Assembly (NCBI RefSeq): GCF_006782915.1 | Contig: NZ_VCNP01000043.1 | Coordinates: 1 to 64,000, forward strand | From: Streptomyces calvus | GTDB lineage: Bacteria; Actinomycetota; Actinomycetes; Streptomycetales; Streptomycetaceae | Length of the DNA: 64,000 bases | Reading direction: 5' to 3' | Part shown: positions 50,784-59,491 of the stretch, in pieces | Layout of the letters: each line of letters starts with the position of its first letter | Position numbering within the stretch: the first letter of the stretch is position 1 | The notes under the pieces: generated by a model | Databases searched by the model: none | The model's input: only the letters and a program-made list of their open reading frames with translations | What the model was told of the DNA's origin: nothing | Made by a program: the position numbers and the translations under genes

Positions 50784-50938
50784 CTAGGGGACGGGCCCGT
50801 CCTGCCTGCGGGGGACGGCTCGTACCGCAGGCGTACCCCGGGGGCCGGCGGACCGGTCCCCGAGGTGGACCACGGGGCCCGGCGGACCGGTCCCTGCGGC
50901 CGATGCCCGTTCCGGGGCCGGAGAGCAACCATGGAGAC

Positions 50939-51124
50939 ATGAGCGCAGCCACCGTCAACCCAGCCCCGCCGCCGGTCCGGCCGGCCGGCGCGACCGCCGT
51001 CCAGGGCAGTCACCCGCACCGTCTCGGTGACGCCCTGCGCGCGGTGAAGGTCTTCCTCGGCGCCGCCTTCGACGTGATCGTCCTCGGCGAGTACGGCGAG
51101 GAGGCGGGCGTCCGCCGGAGGTAG
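50939..51124 (+). CDS. Small conserved hypothetical protein
   Basis: The 61-residue protein has a Pro/Ala-rich leader and a hydrophobic amphipathic core (HRLGDALRAVKVFLGAAFDVIVLG) ending in an acidic-basic tail (EYGEEAGVRRR). I have an impression that similar proteins are widespread in Streptomyces next to HelD-like genes, but have no function to offer. ATG 50939 is preceded by GGAGAC. Confidence 0.65.
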   Translation: MSAATVNPAPPPVRPAGATAVQGSHPHRLGDALRAVKVFLGAAFDVIVLGEYGEEAGVRRR

Positions 51125-51209
51125 CGGCCGCCCGGATGAGTACGGGCGCGCGCCCGGCTGAGTACCCGCGCTGGTGCGCCGGCCGCCGCGGCGCGGCTTC
51201 ACTGCTCCC

Positions 51210-51590
51210 ATGAGCCCTCACCGCCCCGCCGCCGCACCGTCCGTCCGGCAGTACCGGGCCGAGCGGGACCGCCGCGCCTAGGTGGCCCCCACCGTCGCGA
51301 CCGTGCTCGGGGCGGTCCTGACCCCGTGGGCGGTGCTGCTCGCAGCGATGTCGGTCATGGCGACCGACGGCTGCGGGCCCGACGACTGCTCGCAGGCGCT
51401 GACGACCGCCCTGTCCCTGATCTACGGCACCCTGTTCATCGGCGGAATCCTCACCACGGGCGCCTGGTTCGCCGCCTGGCTGCTGCCGTGGACCCGCCGC
51501 TGGTCGGTCCTGCGTGCCTGGCTGGCCGGCTTCTCGCTGCTGCCGCCGGTGCTGGTCCTGGTGATGGTGTTCATGCTGCCGGCAGGGTGA
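51210..51590 (+). pseudogene. Small membrane protein gene with an in-frame amber stop
   Basis: An ATG at 51210 opens a frame (MSPHRPAAAPSVRQYRAERD...) that meets TAG at 51279-51281. It then continues without break for 102 codons from GTG 51282 with three hydrophobic segments (VATVLGAVLTPWAVLLAAMS, LSLIYGTLFIGGILTTGAWF, GFSLLPPVLVLVMVFML). TAG in place of TGG would restore one continuous 126-residue protein. The GTG has no ribosome site, so either the gene is broken or only the shorter 102-residue form is made. Confidence 0.55.
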
Positions 51591-51691
51591 CGTTGAGGGC
51601 GGCCCGTCACGGCCGTCACGGCCGCCGGTTCACCGCCCGTGCGGCGGCAGCGCGCACGCTGCCGGCCGCGTGACGGGCGGCGCGCCTTCGC

Positions 51692-53335
51692 TCAGCTCTC
51701 GGTGAGCAGTTCGTCCGCGTCCATGATCCGGTACGCGTACCCCTGCTCCGCCAGGAACCGCTGGCGGTGGGCCGCGAAGTCCTGGTCGATGGTGTCCCGG
51801 GCGACCACGGAGTAGAAGTGCGCCTGGTGCCCGTCCGCCTTGGGCCGCAGCACCCGGCCGAGCCGCTGCGCCTCCTCCTGCCGCGACCCGAAGGTGCCCG
51901 ACACCTGGATGGCGACCGTCGCCTCCGGCAGGTCGATCGAGAAGTTCGCGACCTTGGACACCACCAGGACGCTGATCTCCCCCTCACGGAACGCGTCGAA
52001 CAGCTTCTCCCGCTGCGCGTTCGACGTCTCGCCCTTGATCACCGGCGCGTTCAGGTGCTCGCCCAGCTCGTCCAGCTGGTCGATGTACTGCCCGATGACG
52101 AGGATCTGCTGCCCGGCGAACCGCCGGACGATCGCCTCGGTCACCTTCTGCTTGGTCGCCGTCGTCGAGCAGTAGCGGTACTTCTCCTCCTGCTCCGCGG
52201 TCGCGTACGCCAGCCGCTCGGAGTCGGTGAGGCTGACCCGCACCTCCACGCAGTCGGCCGGGGCGATGTAGCCCTGCGCCTCGATCTCCTTCCAGGGCGC
52301 GTCGAACCGCTTCGGCCCGATCAGCGAGAACACGTCCGACTCGCGGCCGTCCTCCCGCACCAGCGTCGCCGTCAGCCCGAGCCGCCGCCGGGCCTGGAGG
52401 TCCGCCGTGAACTTGAAGACGGGCGCGGGCAGCAGGTGCACCTCGTCGTAGAGGATCAGGCCCCAGTCCCGGGAGTCGAACAGCTCCAGGTGCGGGTAGA
52501 CGCCCTTCCGCCGGGTGGTCAGCACCTGGTACGTGGCGATGGTGACGGGCCGGATCTCCTTCCGCGTCCCGCTGTACTCGCCGATCTCGTCCTCGGTCAG
52601 CGAGGTCCGCTTCACCAGCTCGTGCTTCCACTGCCGGGCCGAGACGGTGTTGGTGACGAGGATGAGCGTGGTCGACTTGGCCTGCGCCATGGCCCCGGCG
52701 CCGACCAGCGTCTTGCCGGCGCCGCAGGGCAGCACGACCACGCCGGAGCCGCCGTGCCAGAAGTTCTCCACGGCCTGCTTCTGGTACGGCCGCAGCGCCC
52801 ACCCGTCCTCGCGCAGCTCGATGGCGTGCGCCTCGCCGTCCACGTACCCGGCGAGGTCCTCGGCCGGCCAGCCCAGCTTCAGCAGCACCTGCTTGATCTG
52901 GCCGCGCTCCGAGGGGTGCACGACGACCGTGTCCGGGTCGATGCGGGCGCCGACCAGCGGCGTGATCCGCTTGGAGCGCAGCACCTCCTCCAGGACGGGC
53001 CGGTCGGTCGTGGTCAGCACGAGGCCGTGCGCCGGGTGCTTGACCAGGCTGAGCCGGCCGTAGCGGTCCATGGTGTCGGCGATGTCCACGAGCAGCGCGT
53101 GCGGCACCGGGTAGCGGCTGTACTGCACCAGCGCGTCGACGACCTGCTCGGCGTCGTGCCCGGCCGCGCGCGCGTTCCACAGGCCCAGCGGGGTCACCCG
53201 GTAGGTGTGGATGTGCTCCGGGGCCCGCTCCAGTTCGGCGAACGGCGCGATGACCCGACGGCAGTCGTCGGCCTGCTCGTGGTCGACCTCCAGGAGCAGG
53301 GTCTTGTCGGACTGGACGATGAGCGGACCATTCAC
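51692..53335 (-). CDS. XPB/Rad25-type DNA repair helicase
   Basis: The 547-residue SF2 helicase has an N-terminal damage-recognition-like region, Walker A PCGAGKT (203-209), DEVH box (297-300), motif III GLTATLVREDGRE, and motifs V-VI in NFSIDLPEATVAIQVS and RLGRVLRPKADG. It is the bacterial homolog of TFIIH XPB, a 3'-5' helicase thought to act in nucleotide excision repair or transcription-coupled processes. GTG 53335 has AAAGG upstream. Its conserved partner gene (54150-56807) is on the same strand, 800 bp upstream. Confidence 0.93.
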   Translation of the reverse strand: MNGPLIVQSDKTLLLEVDHEQADDCRRVIAPFAELERAPEHIHTYRVTPLGLWNARAAGHDAEQVVDALVQYSRYPVPHALLVDIADTMDRYGRLSLVKHPAHGLVLTTTDRPVLEEVLRSKRITPLVGARIDPDTVVVHPSERGQIKQVLLKLGWPAEDLAGYVDGEAHAIELREDGWALRPYQKQAVENFWHGGSGVVVLPCGAGKTLVGAGAMAQAKSTTLILVTNTVSARQWKHELVKRTSLTEDEIGEYSGTRKEIRPVTIATYQVLTTRRKGVYPHLELFDSRDWGLILYDEVHLLPAPVFKFTADLQARRRLGLTATLVREDGRESDVFSLIGPKRFDAPWKEIEAQGYIAPADCVEVRVSLTDSERLAYATAEQEEKYRYCSTTATKQKVTEAIVRRFAGQQILVIGQYIDQLDELGEHLNAPVIKGETSNAQREKLFDAFREGEISVLVVSKVANFSIDLPEATVAIQVSGTFGSRQEEAQRLGRVLRPKADGHQAHFYSVVARDTIDQDFAAHRQRFLAEQGYAYRIMDADELLTES

Positions 53336-53452
53336 GCGCGGCTGCCTTTCTGCGGCTCGGCGACGGACGCGGCACGGGCACTGCACGAGCACTGCACGGC
53401 CAAACGTCCAGTTTGCCTGATCGCTCACCGCAGGTGTCCCGAACGGACCCGG

Positions 53453-53638
53453 CTACTTCAGCGAGGGCAGCGTGAGGTTGTTCACCAGCGGCCCTTCGAC
53501 GATCACCCCCTCGGTGAGGAGCGGCTCCACGCCGGCGACCGGGACCGGCAGCGGCAGTGCGGTGGCGGCGGGAGCGAGAACCGTGACGAGCGCGACGGCG
53601 GTGAGACAGCCGACGACGGCCCGGGACAGGGAACGCAT
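53453..53638 (-). CDS. Small secreted peptide precursor
   Basis: The 61-residue protein has a clear Sec signal peptide (MRSLSRAVVGCLTAVALVTV..., cleavage expected near PAATA-LPLP, about residue 27), leaving a mature peptide of about 34 residues ending VEGPLVNNLTLPSLK. GGAAGG lies eight nt before ATG 53638. No cysteines are in the mature part. The function is unknown. It lies just upstream of XPB on the same strand, next to a second, even shorter secreted peptide gene. Confidence 0.65.
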   Translation of the reverse strand: MRSLSRAVVGCLTAVALVTVLAPAATALPLPVPVAGVEPLLTEGVIVEGPLVNNLTLPSLK

Positions 53639-53689
53639 GGTGCACCTTCCGGTCGACGGGGGCGGGCCGGTCCCGGGGACAGGGACCGG

Positions 53690-53826
53690 CCCGCGAGAAA
53701 CGGAGAGAAACGCGAGAAACGGACGAACGCAAGAGAGCACGAGAAACGCGAAACGCTGGATGCGGAACGCTGGACGCGTGACCCGTGACCCGTGACCCGT
53801 GACGCGAGACGCGAGACGCGAGACGC
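53690..53826. repeat. GAGAAACG repeats and a heptanucleotide array
   Basis: Irregular GAGAAACG-type repeats (about 53693-53760) are followed by seven tandem heptamers (53777-53825: CGTGACC x3, CGTGACG, CGAGACG x3). The array lies between the two secreted-peptide genes. A 7-bp period would change reading frame on copy number change, but no ORF crosses it. Confidence 0.75.
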
Positions 53827-53859
53827 GTCAGAGGATCGGGAGATCCCGGGATCGGAGGG

Positions 53860-53976
53860 TCAGAGGGTCAGGCCCCCGCCGAGGTCGATCCCGACCGCGG
53901 CGGCCTCGGCGGCGAACGCTCCGAGCAGGGCGACCGTGGAGGTCAGGACGGCGGCGACACGACGAACGGCACGCAT
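53860..53976 (-). CDS. Very small secreted peptide precursor
   Basis: A 38-codon ORF starts at ATG 53976 after a strong ribosome site (GAGAGGAAG). It encodes a signal peptide (MRAVRRVAAVLTSTVALLGA..., likely cut after AEAAA near residue 27) and a mature remnant of about 11 residues ending GIDLGGGLTL. It is too short for most gene callers. Ribosome site, signal peptide and the neighbouring similar gene support it being real. Confidence 0.55.
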   Translation of the reverse strand: MRAVRRVAAVLTSTVALLGAFAAEAAAVGIDLGGGLTL

Positions 53977-54149
53977 GAAGACTTCCTCTCTGTGGTGCGC
54001 GAACGGTCCCCGGTGGTCTCCGGGCCCGTTCAGGACACCCAGTGGCTGCCCCCGCGCCGGCCGCCCGATGCGCGGCGGCCCGCAGGCTCGCTCATCAGGT
54101 GGAAGCTCCCGGCGTGGCGTGCATGAAGCCCGTCGTACACCCGAAGGAG

Positions 54150-56807
54150 TCAGCTCTCGTCGTCCGACAGCTCCGCGACGCCCGTGATCCTGTGGAGCGG
54201 ATACGTACGCACCTCGTCGGCAGTGTGGTCGTACGCCGTGACGAAGCCGCCCTCGACGCGGACCGGGGCGATGACGCGCTGGCTCGCCGCGCCCTCGGCG
54301 TTGACGTAGCCGATCCACAGCGACGCGCCGGTGAGGACGGCGGCCTGCACGGTGGCGAGGGTCTCGGCGGACGTGGTGCGGGGCAGTTCGCCGCGGTCCG
54401 GCCCGTCCCCGGCGCCCGGTTTGCGCGGGGCGGTGGAGGCGAGGTCCCCGGCGCGGATGGCCCGGATCGCCGCCGTGAGCAGGGTGTCGTCAGGGACCGG
54501 CGGCCCGTCCGGGACCGGCTCGGGCGCGCTGCGCGGCGGGGTGCGGTGGGCGTCGGCGCGGGCGATCAGGACGTCGCCCTCGGCCGACTCGGCGGCCGGC
54601 GCGAACCCCATCGCGCGCAGCCCTTCCAGCAGGCCCGCCGGACCGGCCTGCGCGGCCAGCACGGTCGGCGCGAGCCGGCGCAGGCCCAGGCCGGCGGCGC
54701 GCTTGTCGGCGAGGATCTCGTTGAGCACCGCGTCGTCGTCGCAGCGGACGTACGCCGAGGCGGCGCCCACCCGCAGGTGCCCGTGCCGCCGGGCCACGTC
54801 GTCGATGAGGTACGCGAGCGGCTGCGGCACCGGCGTACGGGAGTGCGCGGCGAGGAAGGCGTGCAGGTCGGCGGCGGTCTGTCCGGCGTCGAGGGCGCGG
54901 CGCACGGAGCCGGGCGTGAACCGGTAGACGGTCGCGCCGCCCTTGGACTCCACGTCGGCGAGGACGCTCAGCATGTCGGCGAGCGGCCGCTCCAGCGGGC
55001 CCGGCGCGACCGCCGTCAGGTCGGCCTGGAGGAGCACGTGGTCCAAGGGCTCGGGCAGCAGCGGCGCGAGCAGCCGGGCGGCGGTCGCGGCGGCGGTGGC
55101 CCGGTCGGCGGGGGAGAGGGGGGCCGGGGGCGGGGTGGGGCGGTGGTGCACGGGCAGCTTGTCGCCCGGACCCTCGGGCTCCGTTTCCGCTTCGGGTTTC
55201 CGGGGCGCGGGCGCGCCGATCAGGGCCCGCCCGTGCGCGGAGAGCGCGCCGCGCCCGGTGACGCCCAGCATCTCCGCCTCGGACAGCGCCCACCGGGCCA
55301 GCCGCGACCGCAGGTCCTCCTCACCGTCCCCGGCCCGCACACCGCCCACAGTCCCGCGCCCGCCGTCGCCCGCAGCCGCCGACGCCCCGCGTCCGCCCTC
55401 CGCCGCCGAGCCACCGGCCGTGCCGGGCCCCGCGCCGCCCCGCCCGCCGCGCGGCGGGCGTTCCCAGCTCAGGCGGGCCAGGACCGACTCGGTCACCGGC
55501 GCGGCTCCCTCCGGCAGCCCGGCCAGCAGCGTCAGCACCCGGTGCCGTACCTCCGGCGCCGCCGAGCGGTCCAGTCCCGGGCCCAGCGCCGACAGCGTGC
55601 GGTCCTTCGCGTCCCGCCCGCCGACCAGCCCCGCCGTCCGGGTCGCCGCCAGCCAGGCCGACGCCAGCCGCGCCCACCGCTGCGCGGGCGGCTGCTCGCG
55701 CCACTCGTCGTACGCGGGGGTCGCCGCGTACCGCTCCTCGGCCTCCCCGTCGGAGGCCAGCAGCCCGGCCGCGTAGGCCAGTTCCACCCAGAACGCGGCC
55801 ACCGGCTCGGGCACGTCCAGCGCGACGGCGGTCCGCTTCAGGTCCCGCACGCTCAGCCCGCCGGCCCGCAGCACCGCCGGACCTCCCTCGTGCCAGTCCT
55901 TCAGCAGCTCCTCGACGGTCGCCAGCGCCGTGTACGCCTGCCCGGCCGCCGTCGCGTCCACCACCTGCGGACGGTGCGCGGCGGCGGCCTCCACGGGCGG
56001 CGGCACCGGTTCCGGCGACCGGTGCGCCCGCCCGCCGCGCAGCCGGAGCGCCACCTCGCGCGGCAGCACGACCGTGCCCGGCGCGGTCGGCAGCAGCAGT
56101 CCCCGGTCGAGCAGCCAGCGCAGCCGGGGCGCGGGATCGGCGGTGACCTGCCCGTACGGCGGGCCCCACACCAGCCGCTCCAGCACCTCGAGCGACTCGG
56201 CCGGCGCCCGGTCGAGCAGGGCGGACATCCGCGCCGGGTCGTTGAACAGCTCGGTCAGGGCGGCCACGGCGGACACCGCGTCGTGCGTGGACGGCAGCCC
56301 CGCCGCCGACACGATCTCCTGGATCCGTCCCGGCGACATCCCGGCGGCCGCCTCCCGCACGGTCGGGCCGAGGCCGGTCGGGGACGGGTGCTGCGGCGAC
56401 GGCGACAGCAGCTCGCGGGCCGTGCGCACCAGCCGCAGCCGGGTGTCGTCGCCCCACACGAGCGCCTGCTCGCGCAGGGTGGCCAGGGCGTGCGGCAGCG
56501 CGGCGGAGACCGCCGGGTCGCCGTCGTCGCCGGCCAGCAGCCCGAGCAGTTCCGTGTACGTCGCCGGGTCCGCGGCCACCGCCAGCGCCTGCGCCGTCTG
56601 CACCGCGAACCGGTCCAGCCGCTCCAGCGCCCGGACGACCGAGGCGCGGGTGCCGGCCCGGGTGGCGAGCTGGGTCAGGTCGGTGGGGACGGGCGTGATG
56701 AGATCCGGGCGGCTGCGCAGGAGCGCGGCCAGGGACACGTCGTCCCGCCCCCGGAGTGCCTCAGCGAGGGATCGGGGGGCCGCCGCGGGCTTCTCCTCGG
56801 TGCTCAT
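54150..56807 (-). CDS. XPB-associated helicase C-terminal domain protein (with WYL-like end)
   Basis: The 885-residue protein has no Walker motif. Its first half has an ordered helical repeat region (SLAEALRGRDDVSLAALLRS, RLDRFAVQTAQALAV) and winged-helix-like segments. The second half matches the helicase-conserved C-terminal domain (DHVLLQADLTAVAPGPLERP, YRFTPGSVRRALDAGQTAAD). The last 65 residues look like a WYL domain (LWIGYVNAEGAASQRVIAPV, VRTYPLHRITGVAEL). Mycobacteria carry the same gene next to XPB (Rv0862c/Rv0861c), so the two probably act together. ATG 56807 begins the family N-terminus. Confidence 0.82.
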   Translation of the reverse strand: MSTEEKPAAAPRSLAEALRGRDDVSLAALLRSRPDLITPVPTDLTQLATRAGTRASVVRALERLDRFAVQTAQALAVAADPATYTELLGLLAGDDGDPAVSAALPHALATLREQALVWGDDTRLRLVRTARELLSPSPQHPSPTGLGPTVREAAAGMSPGRIQEIVSAAGLPSTHDAVSAVAALTELFNDPARMSALLDRAPAESLEVLERLVWGPPYGQVTADPAPRLRWLLDRGLLLPTAPGTVVLPREVALRLRGGRAHRSPEPVPPPVEAAAAHRPQVVDATAAGQAYTALATVEELLKDWHEGGPAVLRAGGLSVRDLKRTAVALDVPEPVAAFWVELAYAAGLLASDGEAEERYAATPAYDEWREQPPAQRWARLASAWLAATRTAGLVGGRDAKDRTLSALGPGLDRSAAPEVRHRVLTLLAGLPEGAAPVTESVLARLSWERPPRGGRGGAGPGTAGGSAAEGGRGASAAAGDGGRGTVGGVRAGDGEEDLRSRLARWALSEAEMLGVTGRGALSAHGRALIGAPAPRKPEAETEPEGPGDKLPVHHRPTPPPAPLSPADRATAAATAARLLAPLLPEPLDHVLLQADLTAVAPGPLERPLADMLSVLADVESKGGATVYRFTPGSVRRALDAGQTAADLHAFLAAHSRTPVPQPLAYLIDDVARRHGHLRVGAASAYVRCDDDAVLNEILADKRAAGLGLRRLAPTVLAAQAGPAGLLEGLRAMGFAPAAESAEGDVLIARADAHRTPPRSAPEPVPDGPPVPDDTLLTAAIRAIRAGDLASTAPRKPGAGDGPDRGELPRTTSAETLATVQAAVLTGASLWIGYVNAEGAASQRVIAPVRVEGGFVTAYDHTADEVRTYPLHRITGVAELSDDES

Positions 56808-56924
56808 CCGCCTCACGGTAGCGGGTGGGCACGTCGGTGGCGTGCCGGGAGTTGGGCCGGCCGGCCGGACTCGCGGTACCGTCGGGCGACGGTGCCCCAA
56901 CGCATCCGCCCCGGAGGGGACTTC

Positions 56925-57941
56925 GTGGGAATCGAGAGTGACCAGGTCGTCTACGAGTATCTGAGCCGCGTCGGCGACGTGGCGCAGCAGCGGCAGCTGC
57001 CGTCGGCGGCGCGCATGCGGCTGGTCGCCGAACTGCGTGACGAGATCGACCGGCGGCGGGCCAGGGCCGTGGTCGACTCGCCCGGCGCCGTCCGCCGCAT
57101 CATCTCCCGGATCGGCACGCCGACCGAGGTCGTCGCGGCCGCCGAGGACGCCTCCGGCACCCCGGCGAGCGCTCCCGAGCCGCCCGCCGCCGTCCCGGAG
57201 CAGCGCGAGCCCGAGCGTCCCGCCGCCCGGGCCGGCCGGCCCAAGGGCGTCCTGCGGCGCGCCGTCCCCCGGCCCCGCCCGGCCGACACCCCGGACCCCG
57301 CGCCCGCCCCTGTCCCCGCCACCGCCGACGCGCCGTCCCCGCCGCACCGGGCCGGCACGGACGAACTCGGTGACAGCGCCACCCAGCCCGACTGGTGGCG
57401 GGTGGACGACAGCCCGTTCGGCGTCGGCGACGAGGTGCCGGGTTTCGTGGGCGGCGTGGAGATCCCGGAACTGCTCAAGGCTCCACGGACCCGGGACGAC
57501 GACACGCCCCCGGAACCGGCCGCCGACGCCGCGCCCGCCCCCGCGCCGGAGGACGAGCCCGCCGCCCGCCGCCGCTTCCCGCGCCTGGTGCGCCTGCCGT
57601 CCGGCCGCTGGAGCAACCCGCTGCTCCTGCTCGCCGCCGCGCTGCTGGTCGCCGGAGCGGTGATCGGCGACTGGCGCGCCCTGGTCCTCGGCTGGCTCAT
57701 CGCCTACGCCTCCCGCCGGCTGACCCAGGCCGAGATCAAGTGGGCGGTGGTCATCCTTCCCGGCCTGTCGCTGGCCGGCGGCGTCGTCTGGCTGTGGGGC
57801 AGGACCCGGGGACGCTGGGGCGACCCCATCGCCGAGGGCCACATGAACGCGGCGATCTCCGAGACCTGGCCCTGGGTGATCCGGACGGCGGCCGTGGCCA
57901 CGGCCCTGTTCCTCGTCTGGCGCTCCCAGCGCCGCGGATGA
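56925..57941 (+). CDS. Membrane protein with N-terminal HAAS-like domain
   Basis: The 338-residue protein has an N-terminal helical domain (1-70, DQVVYEYLSRVGDVAQQRQL, RLVAELRDEIDRRR, ISRIGTPTEVVAAAED) like HAAS/DUF1700-type domains, a long Pro/Ala-rich linker (75-220), and three to four C-terminal membrane segments (LLLLAAALLVAGAVIGDW, WAVVILPGLSLAGGVVWLW, WVIRTAAVATALFLVW). HAAS domains in other proteins pair with sensor or PadR partners; none is adjacent. GTG 56925 has GGAGGGGA upstream; it diverges from the XPB partner gene. Confidence 0.75.
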   Translation: MGIESDQVVYEYLSRVGDVAQQRQLPSAARMRLVAELRDEIDRRRARAVVDSPGAVRRIISRIGTPTEVVAAAEDASGTPASAPEPPAAVPEQREPERPAARAGRPKGVLRRAVPRPRPADTPDPAPAPVPATADAPSPPHRAGTDELGDSATQPDWWRVDDSPFGVGDEVPGFVGGVEIPELLKAPRTRDDDTPPEPAADAAPAPAPEDEPAARRRFPRLVRLPSGRWSNPLLLLAAALLVAGAVIGDWRALVLGWLIAYASRRLTQAEIKWAVVILPGLSLAGGVVWLWGRTRGRWGDPIAEGHMNAAISETWPWVIRTAAVATALFLVWRSQRRG

Positions 57942-58029
57942 CCCGCCCGACTCGGACAACCGAACGCCCCCGCCCCTGGGCCTCGCCGACCCCACGGCCC
58001 GCACCACCTCGCCCCGGACCCAGACGCCG

Positions 58030-58495
58030 GGGCGGCCCGCACCGCCCCGAGCCCGGCCCGGACGACCGGACGGCCCGCACCGCCCGCACCCGGCCCCGAC
58101 GACCGGACGGCTCGCACCGCAGCCGAGCCCGGCTCGGACGACCGGAGGGCCCGCACCGCAGCCGAGCCCGGCCCGGACGACCGGAGGGCCCGCACCGCAG
58201 CCGAGCCCGGCCCGGACGACCGGACGGCCCGCACCGCAGCCGAGCCCGGCCCGGACGACCGGACGGCACACACCCCGCCCCGGGCCCTGACGACCGGACG
58301 GCCCGCACCGCGCCCGGCTCGGACGACCGGACGATCGGACGATCGGACGACCGCACGGCCCGCACCCCGCCCCGGGCCCTGACGGCCGCACGGCCCGTAC
58401 CGCCCCGAGCCCAGCCCTGACGCCCGGACGACCGGAGGGCCCGCACCGCAGCCGAGCCCGGCCCGGACGACCGGACGGCACGCACCCGACCGCGA
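58030..58495. repeat. 39-bp tandem repeat array (VNTR-like)
   Basis: About ten to twelve copies of a 39-bp unit (starting GGACGACCGGAGGGCCCGCA and ending CCGCAGCCGAGCCCGGCCC) are present. Four consecutive central copies (about 58130-58285) are almost identical; the outer copies are diverged or shortened. The 636-bp gap (57942-58577) between the membrane protein and the HAD gene has no other content. The 39-bp period is a multiple of three, so several frames stay open by chance, but codon use is not gene-like. Confidence 0.85.
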
Positions 58496-58577
58496 TGCCC
58501 CGAGCTGCGGGCCTGTCCGCCAGGCCGCCCGCAGCCGCCCGGAGTCGCCCGTCTGCCCGCCCCGGTGTCTGGGCACA

Positions 58578-59249
58578 ATGGCCCATATGGCCTCCACGAC
58601 CGCGCCCCAGCCCACCGTCGGCTTCGACCTCGACATGACCCTCATCGACTCCCGGCCCGGCATCCGCGCCTGCTACCAGGCACTCTCGGAGCGGACGGGA
58701 ACGTACATCGACGCCGATCTCGCGGTCACCCGGCTCGGGCCGCCGCTGGTGGACGAGCTGGCCCACTGGTTCCCGGCCGCGCGGATCGAGGAGACGGCGG
58801 ACCTGTACCGGGCGATGTACCCGTCGTACGCCATCACCGCCACGCCCGCCCTGCCCGGCGCCCGTGAGGCGATAGCCGCGGTCCGGGAGGCGGGCGGGCG
58901 GGCGATCGTCGTCACCGCCAAGTACGAGCCCAACGCCAAGCTGCACCTGGCGCACCTGGGCATCGAGCCGGACGCCGTGATCGGCGACCTGTGGGCCGAG
59001 CAGAAGGCGCTGGCGCTGCGCGAGCACGGCGCGTCCGTCTACGTCGGCGACCACGTGGGCGACGTGCGCGGCGCGCGGACCGCCGGCGCGCTGTCGGTCG
59101 CCGTCGCCACCGGGCCGTGCGACGAGACGGAACTGCGCACGGCCGGCGCGGACGTCGTCCTCACCGACCTGACCGAATTCCCGCGATGGTTTTCGGACTA
59201 CCGCACGGACAATCGCACGGACCGACGGGACTACCGCTCCGGCAACTGA
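58578..59249 (+). CDS. HAD-family hydrolase (phosphoglycolate phosphatase-like)
   Basis: The 223-residue HAD phosphatase has motif I VGFDLDMTLIDSRPG with nucleophile Asp and acid Asp, motif II AIVVTAKYE, Lys in WAEQKALAL, and motif IV VYVGDHVGDVRGARTAG. The cap-domain placement is like Gph/PpaX. Substrate unknown. ATG 58578 or 58587 is possible. Its last 19 bp overlap the convergent small membrane gene. Confidence 0.85.
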   Translation: MAHMASTTAPQPTVGFDLDMTLIDSRPGIRACYQALSERTGTYIDADLAVTRLGPPLVDELAHWFPAARIEETADLYRAMYPSYAITATPALPGAREAIAAVREAGGRAIVVTAKYEPNAKLHLAHLGIEPDAVIGDLWAEQKALALREHGASVYVGDHVGDVRGARTAGALSVAVATGPCDETELRTAGADVVLTDLTEFPRWFSDYRTDNRTDRRDYRSGN

Positions 59250-59491
59250 CCGGCGCGCGCCCGGCGCCGTCCGGCCGCGACGGAACGCATGACGCCCGCA
59301 CCGGCCATCAGGAATCCGACGGCCATGAGCATGCTCAAGCCGAACATGTACGTCGGAAAGGGCGTCGTTCCCAGGAACAACGGGGCCACCGTGACCAGTG
59401 TGGCCACGGCGCCGACGAAGAAGACGAGGGCACCGGCACGGACCAGGCCGTCACCGGGCGCGCTGGAATTCGCTTGGGTTTTGTCACGCAC
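59231..59491 (-). CDS. Small membrane protein
   Basis: The 86-residue protein has two transmembrane helices (AGALVFFVGAVATLVTVAPL and TYMFGLSMLMAVGFLMAGAG) with short polar ends and a basic C-terminus. It resembles other unnamed actinobacterial two-helix membrane proteins next to the cold-shock gene. GTG 59491 is a reasonable start; no strong ribosome site is seen. It is divergent from the cold-shock fusion gene. Confidence 0.7.
   Translation of the reverse strand: MRDKTQANSSAPGDGLVRAGALVFFVGAVATLVTVAPLFLGTTPFPTYMFGLSMLMAVGFLMAGAGVMRSVAAGRRRARAGQLPER

Noticed and set aside
54042..57941. 1299-codon plus-strand frame antisense to the XPB partner gene
   Set aside because: Only its last 338 codons (from GTG 56925 with a ribosome site) look like a gene; the rest is the complement of the minus-strand gene.
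58030..58495. Possible CRISPR array
   Set aside because: Repeats are directly contiguous without unique spacers and no cas genes are in the window; the same applies to the arrays at 11447 and 22085.
57395..58578. Long Arg/Pro-rich open frames through the 39-bp repeats on both strands
   Set aside because: The period is a multiple of three, so frames stay open by chance; translations such as RPEGPHRSRARPG repeats lack gene-like codon use and ribosome sites.
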